NCBI GenBank assembly: GCA_002451065.1
Contig: DKBC01000164.1
Span: 1 to 11,679 of the forward strand
Length of the DNA stretch: 11,679 bases
Source of the DNA: Betaproteobacteria bacterium UBA6910
Lineage (GTDB): Bacteria; Pseudomonadota; Gammaproteobacteria; Burkholderiales; UBA6910
Direction: 5' to 3'
In this document: positions 1 through 7,959 of the stretch, piece after piece
Numbering within the stretch: position 1 is the stretch's first letter
How the letters are laid out: the number at the start of each line of letters is the position of its first letter
Made by a program: the position numbers and the translations under genes
The notes under the pieces: generated by a model
The model's database searches: none
What the model was told of the DNA's origin: nothing
The model's input: the letters and a program-made list of their open reading frames with translations, nothing else

Positions 1-72
1 ACCGACCAGACCGAGAACGTCTTCCCCATGGTGCCCGGCGGCAAGGGGCTGTCCGAAATGATTCTGGTTTAG
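1..72 (+). CDS. ilvB: Acetolactate synthase large subunit, C-terminal fragment
   Basis: The gene starts outside the window; only the last 23 codons and the TAG stop are present. They contain ENVFPMVPGG and end in SEMILV, which matches the usual C-terminus of the thiamine-diphosphate-dependent catalytic subunit of acetolactate synthase (the ENVYPMVPPG-type tail). The enzyme condenses two pyruvates to 2-acetolactate, or pyruvate with 2-oxobutyrate, as the first common step of valine, leucine and isoleucine synthesis. The regulatory subunit gene follows after only four bases, which supports both the identification and co-transcription. With so little sequence, ilvB, ilvI and ilvG types cannot be told apart; the identity as a large subunit rests on the tail motif plus the ilvN neighbour. 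Confidence 0.88.
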   Translation, partial: TDQTENVFPMVPGGKGLSEMILV

Positions 73-76
73 CACC

Positions 77-568
77 ATGCGACATATCGTTTCGTTGCTT
101 CTGGAAAACGAGGCCGGCGCCCTGTCCCGCGTCTCCGGACTGTTCTCCGCGCGGGGCTACAACATCGAATCACTCACCGTGGCGCCCACCGAGGACGCCA
201 CTCTCTCGCGCATGACCATCGTAACCACCGGGTCCGACGACATCATCGAGCAGATCACCAAGCAGCTGAACAAGCTCGTGGACGTGGTGAAGGTGGTGGA
301 CCTCTCGGATGGGGAGCACATCGAGCGCGAACTGATGCTCGTCAAGGTGCGCGCGGCCGGCAAGGACCGTGAGGAGATGAAGCGCATGGCCGATATTTTT
401 CGCGGTCGCATCATCGACGTGACGGACAAGTCATACACCATCGAGCTCACGGGCACCGGTGCTAAGCTGGACGCTTTCCTGGAGGCTCTCGACAAGGGCG
501 CCATCCTCGAAGCCGTTCGCACCGGCGCGTCCGGGATCGGCCGCGGTGAGCGGGTCCTTAGGCTCTGA
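77..568 (+). CDS. ilvN: Acetolactate synthase regulatory (small) subunit
   Basis: This 163-residue protein has the usual length of IlvH/IlvN small subunits. Residues about 2-77 form an N-terminal ACT domain, and the rest is the C-terminal small-subunit domain ending in GIGRGERVLRL. The small subunit activates the catalytic subunit and binds valine for feedback inhibition. The residues known from E. coli IlvH to matter for valine binding appear conserved: N11 and G14 in LENEAGALSRV and N29 in RGYNIESL, so the enzyme is predicted to be valine sensitive. The ATG lies four bases after the ilvB stop without a strong Shine-Dalgarno sequence, so translational coupling to ilvB is likely. ilvC follows after 75 bases. 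The gene could equally be called ilvH. Confidence 0.96.
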   Translation: MRHIVSLLLENEAGALSRVSGLFSARGYNIESLTVAPTEDATLSRMTIVTTGSDDIIEQITKQLNKLVDVVKVVDLSDGEHIERELMLVKVRAAGKDREEMKRMADIFRGRIIDVTDKSYTIELTGTGAKLDAFLEALDKGAILEAVRTGASGIGRGERVLRL

Positions 569-1660
<1,092 letters not shown>

Positions 1661-1672
1661 CGTTTCGGCGCC

Positions 1673-1677
1673 GGAGG
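1673..1677 (+). promoter_or_regulatory. Ribosome binding site fixing the TTG start of psd
   Basis: GGAGG sits four bases before the TTG codon at 1682. No ATG or GTG occurs in this frame near the start of the conserved protein, and the next in-frame TTG at 1697 is too far from this site. The short spacing and the rare start codon suggest modest translation of psd relative to ilvC. Confidence 0.6.
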
Positions 1678-1681
1678 CGCG

Positions 1682-2383
1682 TTGCCGCGGCGCTGGTTGC
1701 CTGATCCGGACCCGAAGCTGTTGACCTCATACCCCTATCCCTTGATCGCCCGCGAAGGCTGGCCCCATGTCGCCGTCGCGGCAACGCTGGCCGTGGCCGC
1801 TACCGCCGGCGGAGGCTGGGTTGTCGGGATGCCGTTTTGGATCCTGCTGGCGTTCGTGCTTCAGTTCTTCCGGGATCCGGCGCGCGATATCCCCTCCGTG
1901 GCGAACGTGGTGGTATCCCCGGCGGATGGGAAGGTGGTGACCGTCGAGGCCACCCGCGACCCGTACCTCGCGCGCGACGCGCTCAAGATCAGCGTGTTTA
2001 TGAACGTTTTCAACGTCCACGCCAACCGTAGTCCGGTCGACGGCGAAGTGCGTGACGCCTGGTACCATGCTGGCGCGTACGTCAACGCGTCGCTTCCGAA
2101 GGCATCGACGGAGAACGAGCGCCAGGCGCTCTGGCTGCGAACCGCGACGGGGTTGGACGTTACCTGCGTGCAGATCGCTGGTTTGATCGCGCGGCGCATA
2201 CTGTGCTACGCGAAAGCCGGCGAGCGACTTGCCCGGGGACAGCGCTACGGCTTCATCCGATTCGGCTCCCGGGTCGACGTTTACCTTCCGCCAGCCAGCC
2301 GCTCCCGGGTCGCTATCGGCGACAAGGTCTACGCCGGGGAAACCGTGATCGCGGAATTGCCGGCGTCCGCGGTTTCAGTGTAG
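1682..2383 (+). CDS. psd: Phosphatidylserine decarboxylase proenzyme (short form)
   Basis: This 233-residue protein is the short type of phosphatidylserine decarboxylase, which converts phosphatidylserine to phosphatidylethanolamine at the inner membrane with a pyruvoyl cofactor. A hydrophobic N-terminal region (about 28-63) ends in QFFRDP, a family hallmark. SPADG at 79-83 carries the conserved Asp82 and [11 protein letters not shown] contains His113. RFGSRVD holds the expected self-cleavage site G195-S196, giving a large beta chain and a short alpha chain whose Ser196 becomes the pyruvoyl group; the FGS context is typical of this short class rather than the LGST of E. coli Psd. Translation probably starts at TTG. 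The next gene, pssA, makes the substrate. The pair commonly sits between ilvC and leuA in Betaproteobacteria. Confidence 0.95.
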   Translation: MPRRWLPDPDPKLLTSYPYPLIAREGWPHVAVAATLAVAATAGGGWVVGMPFWILLAFVLQFFRDPARDIPSVANVVVSPADGKVVTVEATRDPYLARDALKISVFMNVFNVHANRSPVDGEVRDAWYHAGAYVNASLPKASTENERQALWLRTATGLDVTCVQIAGLIARRILCYAKAGERLARGQRYGFIRFGSRVDVYLPPASRSRVAIGDKVYAGETVIAELPASAVSV

Positions 2384-2464
2384 CCTAGCCGCATTGTTCG
2401 CCCTGACGTGTTCCTCGGGGGCGGACGATGTGGCAGGTTCCGGCCTAACGCAGGCGTATCCCCC

Positions 2465-3229
2465 ATGATTTACGAGCCCGACCAACAGAGACTGCTGTCC
2501 AAGGGCAGGTTCCGGAAGCGTGGCATCTACCTGCTGCCAAATCTGTTCACCACCGCCGCTCTCTTCGCCGGATTCTACGCAATCGTCCAGGCCATGAACG
2601 GCCGCTTCGAGTACGCGGCGGTGGCCATTTTCGTGGGAATGGTGCTGGACGGGTTGGACGGCCGCATCGCCCGTCTCACCCACGCTCAGAGCGCTTTCGG
2701 CGCCGAATACGACAGCCTTTCGGACATGGTATCGTTCGGTGCCGCTCCGGCCCTGGTGATCTATGTCTGGGCTCTCAAGGGAATGGGCAAGCTCGGTTGG
2801 ATCGCGGCGTTCATCTATTGCGCGGGCGCTGCCCTCCGTCTGGCGCGGTTCAACACCACCCTGGACGTGCAGGACAAGCGCTATTTCCAGGGCCTGCCGA
2901 GCCCTGCCGCCGCGGCGCTGATCGCGGGATTGGTATGGGTCGTGCACGATGCCGGCATCGAGGGCCCGGACATTCGATGGGTGGCCTGGGTGGTCACGGT
3001 TTTCGCCGGACTGAGCATGGTGAGCAATGTTCCCTTTTACAGCGGGAAGGACATCAATCTCAAGAAAAGCGTGCCCTTTGTGGCGCTGCTGCTTCTCGTG
3101 CTTTCGTTCGTCCTGGTGTCGACCGACCCGCCGAAGGTGCTGTTTGGCCTGTTCGTGCTGTATGCCCTCTCGGGCTACGGGATGTGGCTCTGGAGCTTTG
3201 CCCGCCGCCGCACCCGGCGGCCAGCCTGA
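2465..3229 (+). CDS. pssA: CDP-diacylglycerol-serine O-phosphatidyltransferase (type II)
   Basis: The protein is a multi-pass inner-membrane CDP-alcohol phosphatidyltransferase that joins CDP-diacylglycerol and serine to give phosphatidylserine and CMP. The full family signature is present: D62-x2-D65-G66-x2-A69-R70-x8-G79-x3-D83-x3-D87. The 254 residues start with a short basic cytoplasmic segment followed by NLFTTAALFAGF, then several hydrophobic helices, and end in an arginine-rich tail. I chose the ATG at 2465. An in-frame GTG at 2408 would add 19 residues of unlike composition (glycine- and arginine-rich) that I do not recognise from the family. The gene lies 81 bases after psd, the next enzyme in the pathway. 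This is the Bacillus-type membrane synthase, not the phospholipase-D-like PssA of E. coli. Confidence 0.94.
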   Translation: MIYEPDQQRLLSKGRFRKRGIYLLPNLFTTAALFAGFYAIVQAMNGRFEYAAVAIFVGMVLDGLDGRIARLTHAQSAFGAEYDSLSDMVSFGAAPALVIYVWALKGMGKLGWIAAFIYCAGAALRLARFNTTLDVQDKRYFQGLPSPAAAALIAGLVWVVHDAGIEGPDIRWVAWVVTVFAGLSMVSNVPFYSGKDINLKKSVPFVALLLLVLSFVLVSTDPPKVLFGLFVLYALSGYGMWLWSFARRRTRRPA

Positions 3230-3231
3230 TG

Positions 3232-3260
3232 TTGCGCGGTTTGGGGAAACCGTCTATATT
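3232..3260 (+). promoter_or_regulatory. Candidate sigma-70 promoter for the leuA leader
   Basis: TTGCGC at 3232-3237 and TATATT at 3255-3260 are separated by exactly 17 bases. The -10 matches the consensus at five of six positions, the -35 only at its first three. It starts three bases after the pssA stop, so leuA would have its own promoter apart from any read-through from psd-pssA. The predicted start of transcription, about 3266-3268, coincides with the ATG of the leader ORF, so the leader message would have almost no 5' untranslated region. The spacer carries a perfect inverted repeat, listed separately. Confidence 0.5.
3237..3252. promoter_or_regulatory. Inverted repeat between the -35 and -10 elements upstream of leuA
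   Basis: CGGTTT-GGGG-AAACCG is a perfect 6+6 inverted repeat with a four-base centre, lying in the spacer of the candidate promoter. It could be an operator for a regulator, for example a LysR-family or other dimeric protein. Alternatively it is a short hairpin ending pssA transcription, but the following TCTATATTG is a poor U-tract. Which of these applies cannot be decided from sequence alone. Confidence 0.35.
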
Positions 3261-3267
3261 GGGCCGT

Positions 3268-3354
3268 ATGCTTACCGGTTCCAGCTTTCTGCTGCAAGAA
3301 CCCCGCCGCCTCGCTCTGCTGGCGGTTCGTCCGCTGCGCCTGTCCGGGCGCTAA
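3268..3354 (+). CDS. Leucine-rich leader peptide upstream of leuA
   Basis: A 28-codon ORF begins with ATG at 3268 and ends with TAA at 3352-3354, 79 bases before leuA. Eight of its 28 residues are leucine (positions 2, 8, 9, 15, 17, 18, 23 and 25), including two Leu-Leu pairs. It also has five arginines, mostly in the second half. Leucine-rich leader peptides before leucine synthesis genes are an established sign of ribosome-mediated attenuation, where stalling at Leu codons when charged tRNA-Leu is scarce alters downstream RNA folding. Position, composition and alternative hairpins (see next entry) fit this model. No Shine-Dalgarno sequence is seen, and the candidate promoter would place the transcript start at or within two bases of the ATG, implying leaderless translation. 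It could be a chance ORF, since leucine codons are common in GC-rich DNA. Confidence 0.6.
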   Translation: MLTGSSFLLQEPRRLALLAVRPLRLSGR

Positions 3355-3403
3355 TTTACTTTCTCCTCATTTTTGGAAGTTTTGGCGGAACCGGATCCGG
3401 TTC
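3275..3403 (+). promoter_or_regulatory. Attenuator-like region with alternating complementary elements before leuA
   Basis: Five elements alternate in complementarity: CCGGTTC at 3275-3281, GAACC at 3298-3302, CGGTTC at 3323-3328, GAACCGG at 3388-3394 and CCGGTTC at 3397-3403. Elements 1 and 2 can form a hairpin extended by CAGC/GCTG (3282-3285 with 3291-3294). Elements 2-3, 3-4 and 4-5 can pair as alternatives. The last pair sits in the perfect palindrome at 3388-3403. Elements 1-3 lie inside the leader ORF, so a ribosome stalled at Leu codons would mask some of them. A second GC-rich stem, GCGCC at 3336-3340 with GGCGC at 3347-3351, is followed by a T-rich stretch (3352-3375) and is the best terminator candidate, though only five base pairs long. 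Attenuation is inferred from layout; no strong intrinsic terminator is visible. Confidence 0.45.
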
Positions 3404-3433
3404 TGGAACGCATCTGTTTGACGGAGCACGACC

Positions 3434-4969
3434 ATGAAGGAACGCCTCATTATTTTTGACACTACGCTGCGTGACGGGGAGCAGAGCCCCGGCGCGTCCA
3501 TGACCCGGGAGGAAAAGGTCCGCATTGCGCGGCAGCTGGAGCGCATGCGGGTGGACGTGATCGAGGCCGGTTTCCCGGCGGCCAGCAACGGCGATTTCGA
3601 AGCAGTGAAGGCGGTGGCGAACGCCGTCAAAGACAGCGTGGTCTGCGGCCTAGCGCGGGCGACGGAGAATGACATCCGGCGCGCCGGCGAGGCGCTGGCG
3701 GGGGCCAACGCTGCCCGCATTCATACCTTCATCGCCACCTCTCCGATCCACATGGAGAAGAAGCTGCGCATGAAGCCGGATCAGGTGGTGGAGCAGGCGG
3801 TGAAGGCCGTGAAGTGGGCCCGGCAGTTCACGGACAACGTGGAGTTCTCGCCGGAGGACGCGGGGCGGTCGGAGCTCGAATTCCTGTGCCGAGTGCTGGA
3901 TGCGGTGATCGAGGCGGGCGCCACCACCCTCAACATCCCGGATACGGTCGGCTACACCATGCCCGAGCAATTCGGCGGCCTGATCCGAAATCTGCGCGAG
4001 CGCATCCCCGATTCCGACAAGGTGGTGTTCTCGGTTCACTGCCATAACGACCTCGGGCTGGCGGTGGCGAACTCCCTAGCCGCAGTGATGGCCGGCGCGC
4101 GCCAGGTGGAATGCACCATCAACGGGCTGGGAGAGCGCGCGGGCAACGCTTCGCTGGAGGAGATCGTGATGGCGGTACGCACGCGCCGGGATTTCTTTCC
4201 CTGCGACACCAACATCGATACCACCCATATCGTTCCCGTGAGCCGACTGGTGTCCAGCATCACCGGCTTTCCCGTGCAACCGAACAAGGCGATCGTCGGC
4301 GCCAACGCTTTCGCCCACGAATCGGGTATCCACCAGGATGGCGTGCTGAAGCACCGCGAGACCTACGAGATCATGCGGGCCGAAGACGTGGGCTGGACCG
4401 CGAACCGGATGGTGCTCGGGAAGCATTCCGGACGCAACGCGTTCCGCGTCCGCCTGGCGGAGCTCGGCATCGAACTGGACTCGGAGGAGACTCTCAACTC
4501 GGCGTTCCTGCGGTTTAAGGAACTTGCCGACAAGAAGCACGAGATATTCGACGAGGACCTCCACGCCCTGGTCAGCGACGAGATCATGGCTCATGAGCAG
4601 GAGCACTTCCGCCTGGTTTCGCTTCGGGTTTGCTCGGAGACGGGCGAAGTGCCCCAGGCCAGGGTCGCGGTGGCGGAGGCGGGAGCCGAGAAGACCGCGT
4701 TTGCCGAAGGCAGCGGGCCGGTGGACGCTTCGTTCAAGGCCATAGAGGACATCGCCCATAGCGGCGCCGACCTGCAGCTCTATTCGGTGAACGCCATCAC
4801 CAGCGGTACCGATGCCCAGGGCGAAGTGACGGTGCGCCTCGCCAAGGGGGGGCGCATCGTGAACGGCCAGGGGGCGGACACCGACATTGTCGTCGCCTCG
4901 GCCAAAGCCTATATCAACGCCCTCAACAAGCTTTACTCGAAGCTGGAGCGGGCGCACCCCCAGGTGTGA
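3434..4969 (+). CDS. leuA: 2-isopropylmalate synthase
   Basis: This 511-residue protein is a bacterial LeuA type 1 enzyme, which condenses acetyl-CoA with 2-ketoisovalerate to 2-isopropylmalate, the committed step of leucine synthesis. The TIM-barrel catalytic domain opens with [12 protein letters not shown] (9-20), including R13 and D14. The metal-binding HxH is H202/H204 in SVHCHNDLG, and [11 protein letters not shown] (230-240) and [10 protein letters not shown] (294-303) are typical LeuA signatures. The C-terminal part (about 390-511) is the regulatory domain that binds leucine for feedback inhibition. A GGAG ribosome binding site at 3423-3426 is seven bases before the ATG. It has a candidate own promoter and leader peptide but also follows ilvC-psd-pssA on the same strand. 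Its substrate is one reaction downstream of the IlvC product. Confidence 0.97.
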   Translation: MKERLIIFDTTLRDGEQSPGASMTREEKVRIARQLERMRVDVIEAGFPAASNGDFEAVKAVANAVKDSVVCGLARATENDIRRAGEALAGANAARIHTFIATSPIHMEKKLRMKPDQVVEQAVKAVKWARQFTDNVEFSPEDAGRSELEFLCRVLDAVIEAGATTLNIPDTVGYTMPEQFGGLIRNLRERIPDSDKVVFSVHCHNDLGLAVANSLAAVMAGARQVECTINGLGERAGNASLEEIVMAVRTRRDFFPCDTNIDTTHIVPVSRLVSSITGFPVQPNKAIVGANAFAHESGIHQDGVLKHRETYEIMRAEDVGWTANRMVLGKHSGRNAFRVRLAELGIELDSEETLNSAFLRFKELADKKHEIFDEDLHALVSDEIMAHEQEHFRLVSLRVCSETGEVPQARVAVAEAGAEKTAFAEGSGPVDASFKAIEDIAHSGADLQLYSVNAITSGTDAQGEVTVRLAKGGRIVNGQGADTDIVVASAKAYINALNKLYSKLERAHPQV

Positions 4970-4998
4970 CGACGGCGGTTGGCGGCGAGGATTGGGCG

Positions 4999-5199
4999 AT
5001 GGCGAAATGGCTGATCACGCTGGGGATCATCCTGGTCGGGCTCGGGGTGTTATGGCCCCTGGTAAGCAAGCTCGGCCTGGGCAGCCTGCCAGGGGATATT
5101 CGCATCGAGCGCAAGGGCTTTACCTTCTATTTTCCCCTGACCAGCGGCATCATCGTCTCACTGGTGGTAACTTTCCTGCTGTGGCTCTTTCGCCGTTGA
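4999..5199 (+). CDS. DUF2905 family small membrane protein
   Basis: This 66-residue protein has two hydrophobic helices (about 3-22 and 46-63) around a conserved loop, GLGSLPGDIRIERKGFTFYF, which is the signature I know from DUF2905 proteins. The function of the family is unknown. I chose the ATG at 4999 because a GAGG site lies eight bases upstream (4987-4990) and the family begins with MA(K/R)WLI. An in-frame GTG at 4966 overlapping the leuA stop would add 11 unrelated residues. It starts 29 bases after leuA and is probably the last gene of this transcription unit, since the next gene is convergent. Confidence 0.87.
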   Translation: MAKWLITLGIILVGLGVLWPLVSKLGLGSLPGDIRIERKGFTFYFPLTSGIIVSLVVTFLLWLFRR

Positions 5200-5211
5200 C
5201 CACCATGCGCA

Positions 5212-5228
5212 AAGCCGGCTAACGGTTT
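5212..5228. terminator. Possible weak terminator hairpin between convergent genes
   Basis: AAGCCG and CGGTTT flank a five-base loop and can pair over six positions (one G-U) between the DUF2905 stop at 5199 and the convergent stop at 5233. On either strand it is followed by only two or three T residues, so it is a weak candidate. Its support comes mainly from its location. Confidence 0.25.
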
Positions 5229-5232
5229 GGGT

Positions 5233-5682
5233 TCAGGGCCGCACGATCAGAACGTTGCAGGCAACGCCGGTGGGGCACAAGACCCTGCGCACCAGAGTCG
5301 CCGGCCGGTCCTCGAGCCACGACAGTTCGTGGGGCAGGCTCCAGATGCGGATGGTCCAGATAGAACCATTCTGGAATACCTCGAGGTTGCTGACCAAGAC
5401 CCCTTCGATTTCCACTGCTCGCCCGGAGTGAAGCAGGGTGTGCACGTGATCCAGAAGCAGGGTCTCTCGTGAGTCGGCTTCAGGGTCGGGGGTGGGCCGT
5501 CCTTCCCGGGCTGCGATGCAGCGGATACTGACCGGCTCCGATGTCGCCAGCCAGCAGTCCCACGAGAGGCTGTCCTGGGGCGGATTCGCGTAGGACTGCG
5601 CCACGGGGGCCGGGGACAGCGTGGCTGAGGCGAGCCCTAGGACGGCACCGATTAGCAGTCGGAATTGGCTTATCCGCAGCAT
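5233..5682 (-). CDS. Unrecognised probable exported protein with four cysteines
   Basis: I do not recognise this 149-residue protein. Residues 1 to about 28-32 look like a Sec signal peptide: basic start (MLRISQFR), hydrophobic core (LLIGAVLGLASATL) and possible cleavage after PVA or SYA. The mature part has two cysteine pairs, C43 and C55 (CW and IRC) and C136 and C142 (CPTGVAC), which could form disulphides in the periplasm, and several tryptophans. I chose the start at 5682 because GGAG lies eight bases upstream and the signal peptide then begins properly; the in-frame ATG at 5703 has no ribosome binding site and would place seven extra residues before it. A candidate extended -10 element lies at 5715-5723. 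It is not a lipoprotein, since no lipobox is seen. Confidence 0.72.
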   Translation of the reverse strand: MLRISQFRLLIGAVLGLASATLSPAPVAQSYANPPQDSLSWDCWLATSEPVSIRCIAAREGRPTPDPEADSRETLLLDHVHTLLHSGRAVEIEGVLVSNLEVFQNGSIWTIRIWSLPHELSWLEDRPATLVRRVLCPTGVACNVLIVRP

Positions 5683-5690
5683 GGGCCGAA

Positions 5691-5694
5691 CTCC
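5691..5694 (-). promoter_or_regulatory. Ribosome binding site deciding the start at 5682
   Basis: GGAG on the minus strand lies eight bases before the ATG at 5682, whereas the ATG at 5703 has no comparable site. It therefore favours the shorter protein with a clean signal peptide. Confidence 0.55.
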
Positions 5695-5714
5695 AATCGG
5701 CATCGAACGGACTC

Positions 5715-5723
5715 AGCATATCA
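5715..5723 (-). promoter_or_regulatory. Possible extended -10 element for the exported protein gene
   Basis: On the minus strand the sequence reads TGATATGCT, an extended -10 of the form TGnTATGCT. No -35 is visible at 16-18 bases upstream. Transcription would begin near 5708, leaving about 25 bases before the ATG at 5682, which agrees with that start choice. The same -10 hexamer precedes the neighbouring gene at 6120. Confidence 0.35.
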
Positions 5724-5766
5724 CGGGGTAGTGGAGGCCGGGGCAGGGACGGCCACCGACGAACGG

Positions 5767-6120
5767 TCAGGCGCGCAGGCCCCAAAGGCAGAACAGGTTC
5801 GGGCCCCGGGAAAATGCCCGGCGCAGAACGCTGGCCCAGGCCCACCATGCCCGGTTCAAGAGTTGGACTTGCAGGAGATAGAACTCAAAACCGGTTTCCC
5901 AGGCTGGATCCGGCGCCGGGACCGCGGTTGGCAGCGGGCCGGGAGCCGCCAAGGAATCCCGGAATGTTCTCAGGACGTGGCGCCAGTAGGCGGAGCCTCG
6001 CACGCCCTTGGTGAACCGCTGGTCGCCGTCGGCGACACTCCGGTCCCAGATTTTCTCGGCGACGGGAATCGGGACCCGGGCCTTGCGGGCCAGCCACGGC
6101 AATATCATTGGGTAAGCCAT
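5767..6120 (-). CDS. Unrecognised small protein, tryptophan- and arginine-rich
   Basis: I do not recognise this 117-residue protein. It has no signal peptide. The first half is a basic, probably helical region beginning MAYPMILPWLARKARVPIPV and running to about residue 58. A proline/alanine linker follows (about 59-73). The C-terminal part (about 75-117) is rich in aromatics (FEFYLLQVQLLNRAWWAW) and could be an amphipathic or peripheral-membrane helix. The start at 6120 is supported by a full AGGAGG four bases upstream (6125-6130). An upstream in-frame ATG at 6162 has no such support and lies beyond an inverted repeat. It is followed after 84 bases by the exported-protein gene on the same strand. 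Overlapping plus-strand reading frames exist but lack these signals. Confidence 0.68.
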   Translation of the reverse strand: MAYPMILPWLARKARVPIPVAEKIWDRSVADGDQRFTKGVRGSAYWRHVLRTFRDSLAAPGPLPTAVPAPDPAWETGFEFYLLQVQLLNRAWWAWASVLRRAFSRGPNLFCLWGLRA

Positions 6121-6140
6121 CTTGCCTCCTATGTAAAAGG

Positions 6141-6157
6141 ATGCTGCGGTGCAGCAT
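6141..6157. repeat. Perfect 7+7 inverted repeat upstream of the 117-residue gene
   Basis: ATGCTGC and GCAGCAT flank a three-base centre. On the minus strand the hairpin is followed by CCTTTTACA, so it could be an intrinsic terminator for the upstream wrbA-hugZ-DUF2069 operon. It also overlaps the candidate -10 element at 6153-6158, so it could be an operator. The U-tract of four is short, and the two roles cannot be separated from sequence. Confidence 0.45.
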
Positions 6158-6181
6158 AACATGAAATGGCTTCTCTCGGAA
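6153..6181 (-). promoter_or_regulatory. Candidate promoter for the 117-residue gene
   Basis: On the minus strand TTCCGA (6181-6176) and TATGCT (6158-6153) are separated by 17 bases, and the -10 is preceded by TGT, giving an extended TGnTATGCT form. The -35 is weak, matching three of six. It sits correctly upstream of the AGGAGG and ATG at 6120. The remainder of the gap 6182-6268 shows nothing I can name. Confidence 0.35.
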
Positions 6182-6268
6182 CGATTTTCAATGAGCGAGG
6201 TGCCTTCAAAGCGCGTGTTGGTGGGGAAACGCCAAGGGCCAAGCCAATAGCGTAGCCCATTGATATTT

Positions 6269-6609
6269 CTATGTTACTGTCTGATGTTGGCGGACGTAAA
6301 GGGCGGCCGAAACGGTGAATATCGTGGCGAAGAAGAACTCGATGAGCGCCAAGCCAGAAGCAATCCCCGATTCCGACCACCATCGCACCAAGCCCTCGGC
6401 ACCGTAGATCAGGGCAAGCGCCGAGGCCCACTGGTACGTATACACCCGTCCCCGAAGAATGCCGACAAGAGGGAACACCAGGGGCAGGGCTTTCATGGCG
6501 AGCCAGGAACCGCCCGGCCGCAGGGGGGCCAGCCGCAGCTCCCAGGCGAGGCAAAGGACAATCAGGGCGATCAAGGCCCCTGCGCTGGCGTAGCGGAGGG
6601 CGATGCGTT

Positions 6610-6613
<4 letters not shown>
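6269..6613 (-). CDS. DUF2069 family inner-membrane protein
   Basis: This 114-residue protein has four hydrophobic helices (about 8-26, 40-55, 60-77 and 85-107) and the features I associate with DUF2069: an N-terminal helix ending in LCLAWELRLAPLRPGG, the loop GRVYTYQWASALALIY and a helix with GLALIEFFFATIFT. The family has no known function but is often encoded beside wrbA, as here. The start codon is GTG and overlaps the TGA of the hugZ-like gene in a GTGA arrangement, so its translation is probably coupled to that gene. It is the last gene of the wrbA-led operon. Confidence 0.82.
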
Positions 6614-7943
<1,330 letters not shown>

Positions 7944-7959
7944 CTATTGCTGCTATGCC

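Noticed and set aside
2408..2464. Upstream GTG start for pssA
   Set aside because: The extra 19 residues do not look like the family; the ATG at 2465 gives a normal N-terminus.
3388..3403. Perfect palindrome before leuA as an intrinsic terminator
   Set aside because: No T-run follows it (TGGAACGCATCTG), so it is treated as part of the alternative-pairing region rather than a terminator.
4076..4957. 293-codon minus-strand open frame inside leuA
   Set aside because: Antisense shadow of leuA; composition is histidine- and arginine-heavy and has no recognisable domain.
5541..6159. Plus-strand open frames of 157 and 164 codons across the two unknown genes
   Set aside because: No ribosome binding sites or recognisable features, proline/arginine/glycine-rich products; the minus-strand genes have ribosome binding sites and, for one, a signal peptide.
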